Shown piece by piece: positions 41,439 to 51,489 of a DNA stretch of 64,000 bases. How positions within the stretch are numbered: position 1 is the first letter of the stretch; each line of letters opens with the position of its first letter. The position numbers were made by a program, and so were the translations under genes. Origin of the DNA: Tuctoria greenei (lineage: Eukaryota; Streptophyta; Magnoliopsida; Poales; Poaceae); assembly GCA_036927565.1 (NCBI GenBank), contig JAYESD010000004.1:168861697-168925696 (forward strand). The letters run 5' to 3'. The notes below the pieces were generated by a model. The model had not been told where the DNA came from. It did not search any database and saw only the letters and a list, made by a program, of their open reading frames with translations.

Positions 41439-41708
41439 TTTATGCCTTGGTTTTAGGTACCCAAGCTTGCTTGGGTCCTTGAAGGTTAGTCACAAGAGAT
41501 TTGGGCACCCACACATGAGACTTGGTGTTCCATGGCGTGGCCCAACTTAATGATCATAAACCTTTCCATAATTATTTCTCATTAAGACATACAAGGCATC
41601 GAAAGTGTAGAAAAGTAACTTTTGTTGTTTATACGCAGGACTGGTTTGGGAGGCCGGACTTTTCCGGAGTACCGGACTTGTCCGGACCCTCACTGGACTA
41701 GTCCGGCG
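41439..41708 (-). pseudogene. Copia B gag C-terminal end with palindrome-coded repeats
   Basis: The minus strand reads the gag end (GNTKSHMWVPK-like, KQAWVPKTKA-like, with frameshifts). Upstream of it, at 41640-41705, four palindrome-like units encode TSP-type repeats (RTSPVL, KSPASQTSPAYKQQ) before the conserved LLFYTFDALYVLM. Cut at 41708. Confidence 0.7.
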
Positions 41709-42080
41709 GTCATGTATTTTGTACTCATTAATTTTTTATTTTCCAGTTTGAAAGACTCCTCCCTTTACAAAGACATTGCTATTGATGAGGACATCACAAC
41801 AGCGGAGACGCACATTGAACTGCAAGGACCAATCACAAGAGCACGAGCACGGTTATTAAATCAGCAGGTGAATTCGTTCCTAACTTCTTTTGCATGTGAG
41901 TTTGAGAACGGATTGCTATGTGATGATTTAATTGTTATTAGGAATAATGGAGAAAATCAACAAGTGAAGGAAAGAGGCCTTGGGAGCATGGAGAACCAGC
42001 TTGGACGTCCACAAGATGATGGAAACAGTTTACAACTCGGACTTGAGTACAACTCGGAGTCCAGGAGCAGTCCACCTTAA
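41709..42080 (+). pseudogene. Chromovirus pol C-terminus (element E, upstream piece)
   Basis: The plus strand encodes ELQGPITRARARLLNQQVNS and ENGLLCDDLIVIRNNGE, which I recognise as the C-terminal tail of grass CRM-like Ty3/gypsy polyproteins, ending at TAA 42078-42080. Its 5' part is missing at the junction with copia B. Confidence 0.7.
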
Positions 42081-42108
42081 AACGGACGCCCAGGAGGCAT
42101 ACGGACTC

Positions 42109-42645
42109 TGTTTTCGAGTTCTACATATGCACAGAAAGAGTAGAAGATAAACTTTCCAATGGTTCTGGTCCCACCTCAAAATTCTTCCAGAGTCATTGGG
42201 AATCGTCGAAACAAATCGAGTCCAGATTTCTGTCCGGTGCTGCGCCACCGAATCGGGCCTTTGGGCCTTGTATCCCGTAAGAGTCTATTAGGGACGCGTC
42301 TAATCGTTTTTTGGTCGAACCCTAGCCTATAAATACTGCATCCGCCGGTCATATTCAGTGGGTTTTGCTTATATCAATAATATCACCGTGCTACGGTTCG
42401 TGAGACCCTAACTTCGCGATTTTCTGATCGTGTCTTCGACGTTCTTGCTCGTGTCTCGGTTGCACTTGCAGGGATTAGCCTTCTTGGTGAGGTCAAGCGT
42501 GTGCAGCACAGTTGATAACCAACGGAGCCGTGGTGTAGTGATTGCAGGGGTACTCGAACCGCTCGAGTGCCGCGGATCATCAACGTCGAGTTCTCCACCC
42601 CGATCGACATACCTTTCGGAAGAACGGGCCTAAACTTACGCATCA
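42109..42645 (+). repeat. LTR of chromovirus E
   Basis: The end at 42645 is set by the following primer site. The start near 42109 (TGTTTTCGAG) is a guess from the TG terminus after the pol tail. The TATA box (TATAAATA) is at 42328-42335. It lies between a pol end and a gag start of the same type. Confidence 0.6.
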
Positions 42646-42647
42646 AT

Positions 42648-42664
42648 TGGTATCAGATTTCCAG
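42648..42664 (+). other. Primer binding site of chromovirus E
   Basis: TGGTATCAGATTTCC begins two bases after the LTR end and matches the Met tRNA site in its first ten bases. Confidence 0.7.
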
Positions 42665-43913
42665 GTTGCCCATGAGGTATCTTTGTTTTCCTTCCATTAG
42701 ATCAATTTTGTTTCATACCTAAAGTCCACAGAAAAGTCACAAAAAAATTAGATCATTTTTACCGCTTCCCAAACTATAGTGTCTGCAGTTTCATTTTTCA
42801 GTTTGCATTGCTGAGTTTGAATTCGTGTGGTCGAGTCTTGTTGCTGGTTTAGCTTTGTGTTTTGGGTCCTAGTTATCGTGTTTTGTCCTTGTTTTCTTGC
42901 TATTCGACACCTATTCCACAATCCCTAAATAACAAACCGATCCACCACGTTCATCGGTTTGCCCTAGCTAGCCGCCTTGCGTGAACTCCCGCATCGCCAG
43001 CCCTAGATTAGGTGACAAACTTTTGTGCCATTCATCCTTGAATCATCACACACCACCCCATTAGGTTCTGTGCAAATTTCCGATCGTTTTCATATCCGAT
43101 TGCAAGTTTTGTTCTCAAACCGAGTTGGAATCAACATCCAAAAAAACGTAACTCGGACAGCCTACCTTAAAACGGCCATAACTTTCGCATACGAACTCGA
43201 AATCAGGCGATTTTTTTTTCAAATTCATCTACGCGAAATTTCGCATCTGATTTTCTGCGGCATAGCCACATTCGGCGAAATTATATTGCTCAAATTCCCC
43301 TCGGAAGATAGGCTATCCGGCCTCCGAAGTTTCAACACGAATTTTAAAGAATCTTCTTGATTTTCTATAGGTTGCATATTACATCCAATTGAGCTGCAAA
43401 TTTGTGTGATTCCTATATTTGTGCTCCTGAGTAAAGAAAAAATATGAAAAAAATATTACAAAAAAGAAAACAATTGTGAAGAGCACGCATATTAAAGCAA
43501 TTGGCCTATACCACTTGGTGCTGTTTTGTTGGCCATATCATTTTGTCTTTCTTTTGCCTTGATACTTCCTTGTGTTGTGCTAGGCTCTAGGGCACTTGGT
43601 TGACCAGCAACAATTTCCTACATTGAATACTTATTCAACTTTGTTTAGCTGTTAATGATTTTCTGCTTATTAGCCACCATATTGTGCCATCCAAGATCCA
43701 CCTTTCTCTTGAGCATAACAGGTACCTTTGCAATCACCCCACGCTTCATCGGTTGATCTCATCGTCCACACCACCTGCTGTGTTGGTAAGAACACTTGTA
43801 AGAGTGTGGTAAGACGCTTGAGCAAGAGAGATTGTTTTCTTCTACCTCTCACATTGTCACTGTAGTTGATAGGAATAACATATTTTTTTGCTGTCTTTTC
43901 TTTCCTACTAACA
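42665..43913 (+). other. Leader of chromovirus E
   Basis: No coding signs are seen in this 1.25 kb before the gag start. It is AT-rich and is likely the untranslated leader. Confidence 0.6.
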
Positions 43914-44879
43914 ATGGCAGGAGAAGACAATGATGACGAATGTGTTCAACATATTGAGTTACGTGATATGATGAAGATCATGACGGATATGTTCGCCAAA
44001 TACAACACAGCAATGGAGGAGTCATTGGCGAACTTAACTCGCTAACTGGATGACCTTGCTCTTCGGATGAATACTTTTGAGGCTCGGTTGCCTCTCGCTG
44101 AAAGACAAGAAGACAATGCTTATGATGAACTGGAAGATCACAATAATCAGCCAAGACTGCCACTTTATCGTCTAGGTATGGGAGGTAATAATCATAACAA
44201 TTATTATAATTGTCCTCCTGATGATCCTTTTGCTAAAGTGAAATTTACTATACCCTCTTTTTCTGGTGCTTATGATGATGAGGCTTATCTTAATTGGGAG
44301 ATGACAGTAGAGCAAAAATTTAATTCTCATCTTATTCCTGGACATCATAGAGTTTGTCAAGCCACTAGTGAGTTTAAGGACTTTGCTATCATATGGTGGA
44401 ATGAACTTGTTAAAACTAGAACTGACCCTCCAACATGGGATAGATTAAAGGAAGCTATGCGTGTTTGATTTGTTCCTCCATCTTTTCAGCGGGACCTTCG
44501 CAAAAAATTGCAGCGTTAAGACCAAGGTAACATGTCCATAGAGGAGTATTATCAAGATTTACAAAAAGGTATGCTGCGTTGTGGGGTAGTAGAGGACATG
44601 GATGATAAAATAGCTCGTTTTTATGGGGGGTTGAGGCGTGAAATTCAGGACATTGTTGATTACAAGGAATATGATACTGTTAACAGATTGTTTCAGCTTT
44701 CTATGTTAGCAGAAAAAGAATTGCAGGGCCAACAACAACAGCAACATCGCACGAGGAGCAACTTCACGTCGCGTGCAGCGACTACACCATCCAAAACAGC
44801 ACCATCTTCGACCCCCCGTGCAGCGACTACACCACCCAATGGCGGCCAATGAACTATACCTGCTGCTCCACCTTCTCGC
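43914..44879 (+). pseudogene. gag: Gag of chromovirus E (CRM-like)
   Basis: The start is ATG at 43914 (MAGEDNDDECVQHIELRDMM). The capsid region has FAKVKFTIPSFSGAYDDEAY, LNWEMTVEQKF, ATSEFKDFAIIWWNEL and MSIEEYYQDLQKGMLRCGVV, then ARFYGGLRREIQDIVDYKEY. In-frame stops lie at about 44043, 44466, 44517 and 44850, but the frame is otherwise continuous with pol, as expected for a single gag-pol ORF. Similarity to gag of the CRM branch is from memory of the motifs. Confidence 0.82.
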
Positions 44880-46923
44880 GTGCCGGAAGGCAGCAAGGCG
44901 ACATCATTAAAGCCTTCTTCGTCCACTCCTTCTACGGGTCGTACTTACGACATCAAGTGTCACCGCTGCCAGGGACTTGGTCATATGATGAGAGATTGCC
45001 CGAGCAAACGAGCATACATAGCACGCGACGATGGCGGGTATGATAGTACTTCGGATGTTGAAGATGAATATTCTCTTGCTACTGACTTTACAGATCCAAA
45101 TGATGAACACACCGAAGAAGAGGTACTTGATACAGCGGCGACGGAGAACTATAGGAGCATCATTGTGCAGCGTGCCTTGAGCTCCAAAGTGCAGACCGAC
45201 GACAAGCTACAACGACACAACCTCTTCCACATGTTTCTCGTCGTCAAGGACTGTCGTGTACACACTATAATTGATGGAGGTAGCTGCAATAACTTGGTGA
45301 ACACGGACGTTGTCAATAAACTCGGTTTGACAACAAGAGCATACCCTCATTCGTACCACATTCAATGGTTCAACAGCGGTAAGGTTCAGGTAACACAAAC
45401 AGCGAGAATACATTTTTCAATTGGTTCATACCATGATTTTGCTGATTTTGATGTTGTTCCTATGGATGCTTGTTCTCTTTTATTGGGTCGTCCATGGGAA
45501 TTTGATACATATGCTATTCATCATGGTAGAACCAATAAATATACTCTCATTAATAAGGGAAAGAAAATCACTTTGCTCCCCATGACTCCTGCTGAAATTG
45601 TGCATTTTGAGAAGAGTAAAATTCATGATGGCAAAGCAACAAAATTAGAATCTGAAAAACAGCAAGTTATTAAGTTAAAATCACCATCATTGCTCACAAC
45701 TAAATTTGAACTTGCTGATTTATTCGATGCTAAGGGGATGTGCTATGCTTTAGTTTTCAAAGAAGCCATGTTTTCACTTCATGAATTGTCTATTGTATTG
45801 CCCCCTGCTGTTGCTAACCTTTTGCAGGAGTTTGAGGATGTGTTTCCCTCCGAGATACCCCCTGGTTTACCACCGATGAGAGGCATTGAACACAAGATCG
45901 ATTTGATTCCAGGAGCAAGTTTGCCAAATCGTGCAGCATACAGGGCGAATCCACAAAAAACTAAGGAAATTCAGCGACAAGTCCAAGATCTTTTGGACCG
46001 CGGGTACATTCATGAAAGCCTTAGCCCTTGTTCCATTCCTGTTCTTTTGGTTCCTAAGAAAGATGGTAGTTGGCGCATGTGTGTTGATTGTCGAGCAATA
46101 AATAACATCAGCATTCGATATCGTTATCCTATTCCTCGATTAGATGACATGCTTGATGAATTGAGTGGTGCTGTCATCTTCACAAAAATTGACTTGCGAA
46201 GTGGTTACCAGCAAATTAGAATGGCACTAGGAGATGAATTGAAAACTGCATTTAAAACCAAGTTTGGACTTTATGAGTGGTTAGTCATGCCTTTTGGTTT
46301 AACTAATGCACCCAGCACCTTTATGCGATTAATGAATGAGGTTTTACGTGCTTTCATTGGACAATTTGTGGTGGTTTACTTTGATGATATCCTCATTTAT
46401 AGCAAGTCATATGATGAACATCTTGATCATTTACGTGCTGTTTTCACTGTTTTGAGAGATGCACGTTTGTTTGGTAACCTCAAAAAGTGCGTCTTTTGCA
46501 CCAATCGAGTCTCGTTTCTTGGCTATGTCGTTTTCTCGCAGGGAATTTAGATGGATGAGGCAAAAAATGAAGCAATCACCAGCTGGCCAGCCCCAACAAC
46601 CGTCACACAGGTTCGTAGCTTTCTTGGTCTTGCAGGTTTTTATCGGTGCTTTGTGCGGGATTTCAGCAGTATTGCAGCACCTCTACATGAGCTAACGAAG
46701 AAGGGAGTTCCATTTCAATGGGGCGAACAGCAGCAACAAGCTTTTGATGCTCTCAAATCGAAGCTTACACAAGCACCATTACTACAACTTCCTGATTTTG
46801 TCAAGACCTTTGAGCTAGAATGCGATGCAAGCGGCATTGGTATTGGAGGCGTTCTCATACAAGGAGGTAAACCCGTTGCTTTCTTTAGTGAAAAACTTAA
46901 TGGTCCTTCTCTGAATTATTCTA
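44880..46923 (+). pseudogene. pol: Pol of chromovirus E: zinc knuckle, protease, RT, partial RNase H
   Basis: In one frame: zinc knuckle CHRCQGLGHMMRDC (about 44958), protease IIDGGSCNNLVNTDVV, RT with MCVDCRAINNISIRYRYPIP, TKIDLRSGYQQIRM and catalytic VVYFDDILIYS, a stop at 46548-46550 after FSQGI, then the RT connection (SFLGLAGFYRCFVRDFSSIA) and the start of RNase H (FELECDASGIGIGGVLIQGG, LNYST). At 46923 the sequence changes to element F, so integrase and the rest are missing. This RT is close in pattern to CRM-type chromoviruses. Confidence 0.85.
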
Positions 46924-49821
46924 CCCAGGCTATCTCCTCCTCCTCAGCGCAACGCTCTTCCAATTTCTTGGCGCGTTCCTCGAGGCCCTTGTCAGCCAGA
47001 GCCACCTTTTCGGCGAGCTCCTCCTCCCTCTTCAAGACTTCATCCCGCAGCTCTAGGAGTTTTTGCTCTTCATCTTCGAGCCTCTTCTCCCTCTCCTCAA
47101 GTGCCTCCCGGCGCTTGATGAGAGTAGTTTTAATGGCTTCAAGACTTTCTTGGCGTTCGTCAGCCGCACTATTAGCTGCCTTGGTCTGCTCATAAATGGC
47201 CCGGGATTGAGCGTCGAGGGAGCGAGTCAATCTCTCCCTATCATCCAATAATTTGCCCCAGTATTCCAGGCGGACCGTCTCCTGCTTGATCCATTCTTTG
47301 TCATCTGCCAGCCTCGACTGCGCCAGCTTTGTCTCGAAGTAAAGCCGGTTACGCCACCTCCTAAGGGTTTGGCGCTCCTCTTCAAGAGCCTTGCTGTCGT
47401 GGTAGAACGCCAGCTGAACTTGACACAGGCTAGAGCAAGCGTTGTCAATAGACAACGTCAGGGGAATGGGTTCCGGACCTGCTGGGGCCTCCTCCGCTGG
47501 TTCCAGCAGGTTCTTGCTTACAAAAATTGGGTCCCACTCCACAAGAGTGGTCCCCTGAGCCTCCACGGCACTAGGGCCGTCCTCCGGGATAGCCTGAGTT
47601 GCCATTGAGGAGGGTCCCACGGAAGAAGTTCCGACCTCCGAAAGTGGTTCCGAAGGCCCCACCACCAGGTCTTCATTTGCCCCCTCAGGCAGGGGGCCAG
47701 CGACTTCATCTGAGCATTCTGGCTCAGCGGAAGGCACCTCCGCCGACAACACTTCCGGAGCAGGTGCTACTTCTGGCTCCGGCCTAGGCCCCTTCTCCGC
47801 TGATGGCTCGGTTGTTGGCATCTCGACCACCATGGGCTCGAGTGCTGATGCCTCCGCAATAACCGGCCCTGAGGCCGGAGCTTCAACCTCAACCGGCTCG
47901 GGCGCCGGAAGGTCTTCAACTACAACCGGCTCTGAGGCTGGAGCTTCAGAGGTAGCCGGCCCAACCGCCGGAGCTTCCTCCACATCCGACTCACTTGTCG
48001 GGACTTCAATTACCTCCGGCTCAACCGCCAAGGCTTCGAAAATTTCCGGCTATGGGGCCGGAATTACTGCTTCCTCCGGCTCAACGGCCGAAGCTTTCAT
48101 CATCTCAGCATCAAGACCCGGAGCTTCAACCTCCGGGGCAGGTGCCGCTGGCGCATCTTCTCTCCCGCGGTCCGGTGCTACCACGGGAGTCTCGGGGGAT
48201 GAGTCGAGGTCCATGACCACGACAGCTGGCGCCGGAGATGTCGCAGCTTCAGCCACCACTTGGGGCGGCACCGGGACAGGAGCAGGAGCTTCCGCCCTCA
48301 CAGCTTCAGCTGCTGTGGCTGCGGGTGGAGCCTCACTCCTCTTCTTGGGAACGCTGCAGATAATGGATGAAGAAACTTAAAAAATAGTTACTACAACAAA
48401 ACAACTGTCTGAGGTAAAGATTAGAAATTACCTTGGGAGGCTTCCGCCCCAGCTTGCGCGGAACCTCTTTCCCGGGCGTTCTGGGCTGACCATAGCCGCC
48501 GCCGGCGTGAAAGCTCCGGAAGGCCCCCCAGAACTCGTTGTAGCCACGGGCATTTCCTTAGTCGAGGCCCCCCCTCGATTGGGAAGGACTTTCGGACCTA
48601 GAGGCCTCAACTGGCCCTGGTGCTGGAGTCGCATGCCCGGAGCTAGCGCCCCGGGAAGATGCTGCTGCGGGTACAGTCGCCGCAGTTGTTGAAGACCTCC
48701 CCCTCCGTGGAGAAGGAGCTGATGAAGAGGTTGCAGGCCTGACAGACCTTCCGTCGGCATGCTGTAGCTTCCTCTTCCGGCTCAGGGGTTTGTCCGCCGG
48801 CTCCTTGCCCTTGTCGACGACTTCGATCCTTGGCTTCGGGGCAGGGTCGGAGCCACCTTCGGAAGCCCCAGGGATCACCACCCTGGAGGTTGATCTTCTC
48901 TCGATGACACTAAGGTCGTCAAGCACCGGCATCGTCTGCCAGAGCTCCCTGCTGAACTCTACTTCCATGTTTAGAGGGAGAAAGGCTGGTGGCGGGGTCA
49001 AGTCATCACCCGCGACTTCGATGCCGTGCTGGAACTTCTTGAGATGAAATTCCAAGGTTGCCCTCGCCATGATGGACTTCAGCCCGGTCTCGACCCAGTC
49101 GTCATCCATCACACTGTTGAGGGCCCAAGCGAGTTTTTCTCTCCTCTTCAGCGATGCCCACCTGTTGACCAGGAAATTGCAAAATACCGCCTGAGGAGTT
49201 AATCCTCACTCGACGCACTGGCAGATCCTGGTCAGAGCAGGGTTGAAGGCATCCGACAGCACCAGAGCTTCACTCCAGACTGCAGTGTCGATGTTGGGGA
49301 GGCCTTTGGGCAGCTCCAGCTTCTCGTGCTCCTCCACCCAGATGACTATCCAGTCCTTCATACAATCATCCCACTTTCCAGAGGGAAACGACCAGAGGTA
49401 CTTGAATGGGCACTTCTTGCGCTTCACGAAATAGTAGAAGCCAAGATACTCATTACTCCTACCGGTGGTATGGATGGTGAAGAAGGTCCGGAAGAGGTCA
49501 ATGCAGGGGGGGTGCCCACCCACTTTACACATAAGTGGACGAAGACAGACACAAGAAGAATGGAGTGAGGGCCAAGGTGGTACAGCTGCAGACCATAGAA
49601 GTCTAGCAGCATCAAGAAAAAGGAGGAAAAAGGTGGGATCAACCACACCATGGCGTACGAAGAGAAGTACACCATTTCGCCGGCGTGCTACTTCTCGAAC
49701 GGGAGCTCTCCCCCAGCGCGGACCAGGCAGTTGAAGAAGTCCGGGGACCTTCCCATGAGGGCCCGACCTTCTTCAGGTCACCCTCGGTCTTCAAACGGCT
49801 CTCGCGGAGACCCAACTCCAT
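46924..49821 (-). pseudogene. Antisense ORF of element F
   Basis: The start is ATG at 49821 (MELGLRESRLKTEGDLKKV), as in Tat1. Exon 1 (49821-48432) contains MVYFSSYAMVWLIPPFSSFF, FYGLQLYHLGPHS, WIVIWVEEHEKLELPKGLPN and FHLKKFQHGIEVAGDDLTPP. It has a frameshift near 49770, another near 49520, a stop near 49208 and a stop near 48557. A 78-bp intron follows. Exon 2 has an acidic Pro/Ala/Glu-rich part and a long Glu/Arg/Lys-rich helical tail (RLEYWGKLLDDRERLTRSLD, QKLLELRDEVLKREEELAEK). Exon 2 is open for 371 residues (48031-46916), apart from one stop near 48052. The C-terminus is lost at the junction with E. Confidence 0.78.
48354..48431 (-). other. Putative intron in element F antisense ORF
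   Basis: On the minus strand: exon end CTCCCAAG, donor GTAATTTC, acceptor TATCTGCAG, then CGTTCCCAAGAAG. Splicing joins SLPS to VPKKRSEAPPA, the same phase and site as in Tat1. Confidence 0.78.
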
Positions 49822-50354
49822 CGCGGCACAGCAAGGCAAGAGAGGAAAAGCGAGCACAAGTTGGGAGTTAGAGCGCAAGATCAGATGAGAGGCGTAAAGA
49901 ACCCCAGACGGTGCGCGCTTTCCTTCTTAAGTAAGCCCTCGCAACGCTTGGATGGAAACCGCAAGGAAGTCGAAGATACTACTCAAAAATTCCATCCATC
50001 CGATGACAAGAGGGCCCGGAACCACCCGGACGATCAAGTCGAGGTTCTTACCCAGGCGAACGGTTGTCGTCATGAGGCGGGAAGCCCGAAGGCAGCTGCC
50101 TGACAAGGCGCGCGAAACCGATACGATTTTCGTATCGGGAATCGGCGACCTTCAATTGCGTGAGATCCGCACGCCAAATATCTCATTTGCCGCACACGGG
50201 ATATGCCACGCAGCGAGGATTTAACTCCAAACTATCGCCAACGGCACATCCGAAGACCTTTGAAGACTCAGTTCAAAAGTCGAAGGATGGACCCACCTCA
50301 GGCGGAATGACTTCACCCAACAGGCCTTCCACAGAGGTGGGCCCAGGGGGCCAC

Positions 50355-51216
50355 TGTCGGTACCCTGGGTACCATATACCCCTTGGGATTGCAAAGATCT
50401 GAAGGGAATATCATCTACTTGATTTGAAGACCTTCGGAGGCCCACATGTCAGACATAACCGGACCTGCTTCCCCAACATGGTTAGTCCCAGGGTCACCAC
50501 GTGTACTATCAAACCGGAGCTACCGCCCACAAGGGGGAAGCTCCGGGCTATGTACCATAGCGGCACCCCCGGACCTAACCCCAGACCGAGGGAAGCTCCA
50601 GAACTGACACGTGTTAGGTGGCACTGGACCTATCTGTTTCCCACAGTACGGTCCGGAGCTACCACGTGTCCAACCGTCGGATCTTCAGCCTCCAACCCCC
50701 GGAAGACTTCACAATGGATCCGGATCTTCAAAGGGGAATCAAGGACTTCAAGACCCGATTAAGTTTCATTAATACTATGTTAATGACACACGATCGGACG
50801 ACCTTAATTACCAAAAACGGTGCTATCAAAGCCCGTAATTCGGTGATTAAGGGTAATTAAGTGTATCAAATGCGTATCAATATTAGTAACCGCTGGGGCC
50901 ACATGTCGGGCCAGGCGAACTTGTAACGGCCTGTCTTTGTACTATAAAAGGACAGACCGATGATACATAGGGGACACTCACTGAATGCGTTGACTCTACA
51001 CTCTCAACTCACGTTGAGCTCATACATCCAATACAACACTAACACACCCCGTGGAGTAGGGTATTACGCTTAGGCGGCCCGAACCACGTAATTCTTCGTG
51101 TCTACTATGTCATTTTACACTTCACCTTCTTGAATCTCCGCGCGCCCACACCGAACTTCAAACTCCTCCAACACTTTAGTAGTGTCGGGAGATCTGCCGG
51201 ATCAAAACCACTGACA
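50355..51216 (+). repeat. 3' LTR of element F
   Basis: TGTCGGTACCC to CTGACA, 862 bp. The TATA box is at 50943-50950 and the conserved block at 51047-51090. It is preceded by the purine run AGGTGGGCCCAGGGGG. Confidence 0.9.
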
Positions 51217-51436
51217 TACATAATCTTGCAACACATAAATTACAAGTATATTTCCGCTGCTACACCCTGGAATTAGACATAATAAATCAAACTTGATCAA
51301 CCTAGTCCGTACACACCGGACTAGTCCGCACTTTACCGGACTAGTCCGATATCTCTGGTTTGAACTGGTTGTTAAGTGATGCAGGTTCCGACAAAATTCA
51401 AAAAGGACTATTCACCCCCCCTCTAGGCCACATTCA
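51217..51436 (+). repeat. Partial 5' LTR of copia C
   Basis: Only the 3' end of the LTR remains, ending GGCCACATTCA. Three palindrome copies lie at 51305-51350, matching those near the 3' end of the copia A and B LTRs. Confidence 0.85.
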
Positions 51437-51438
51437 AT

Positions 51439-51453
51439 TGGTATCAGAGCAGG
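51439..51453 (+). other. Primer binding site of copia C
   Basis: TGGTATCAGAGCAGG, complementary to initiator Met tRNA, two bases after the LTR. Confidence 0.9.
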
Positions 51454-51489
51454 TTCTTTAAGAAAGAGACTAATCGCTCAAAGAAGATC

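Larger units (their letters stand above)
34996..41708 (-). mobile_element. SIRE/Opie-like Ty1/copia element, 5' truncated (copia B)
   Basis: Same family as copia A. It has a 3' LTR (34996-36542), an intact extra ORF, pol without an integrase core and the end of gag, then stops at about 41708 where chromovirus E begins. The 5' LTR and most of gag are absent. Confidence 0.9.
46924..51216 (+). mobile_element. Tat-lineage element F, 5' truncated
   Basis: Same family as Tat1: the antisense ORF from its coiled-coil part onward, the polypurine tract and a complete 3' LTR. Homology to Tat1 starts near Tat1 position 5370. Gag, pol and the hairpin spacer are absent. The 3' LTR ends inside a copia LTR (copia C). 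Confidence 0.88.

Noticed and set aside
43000..43400. 111-residue ORF in the leader of chromovirus E
   Set aside because: No conserved motif, placed between primer site and gag start where untranslated leader is expected.
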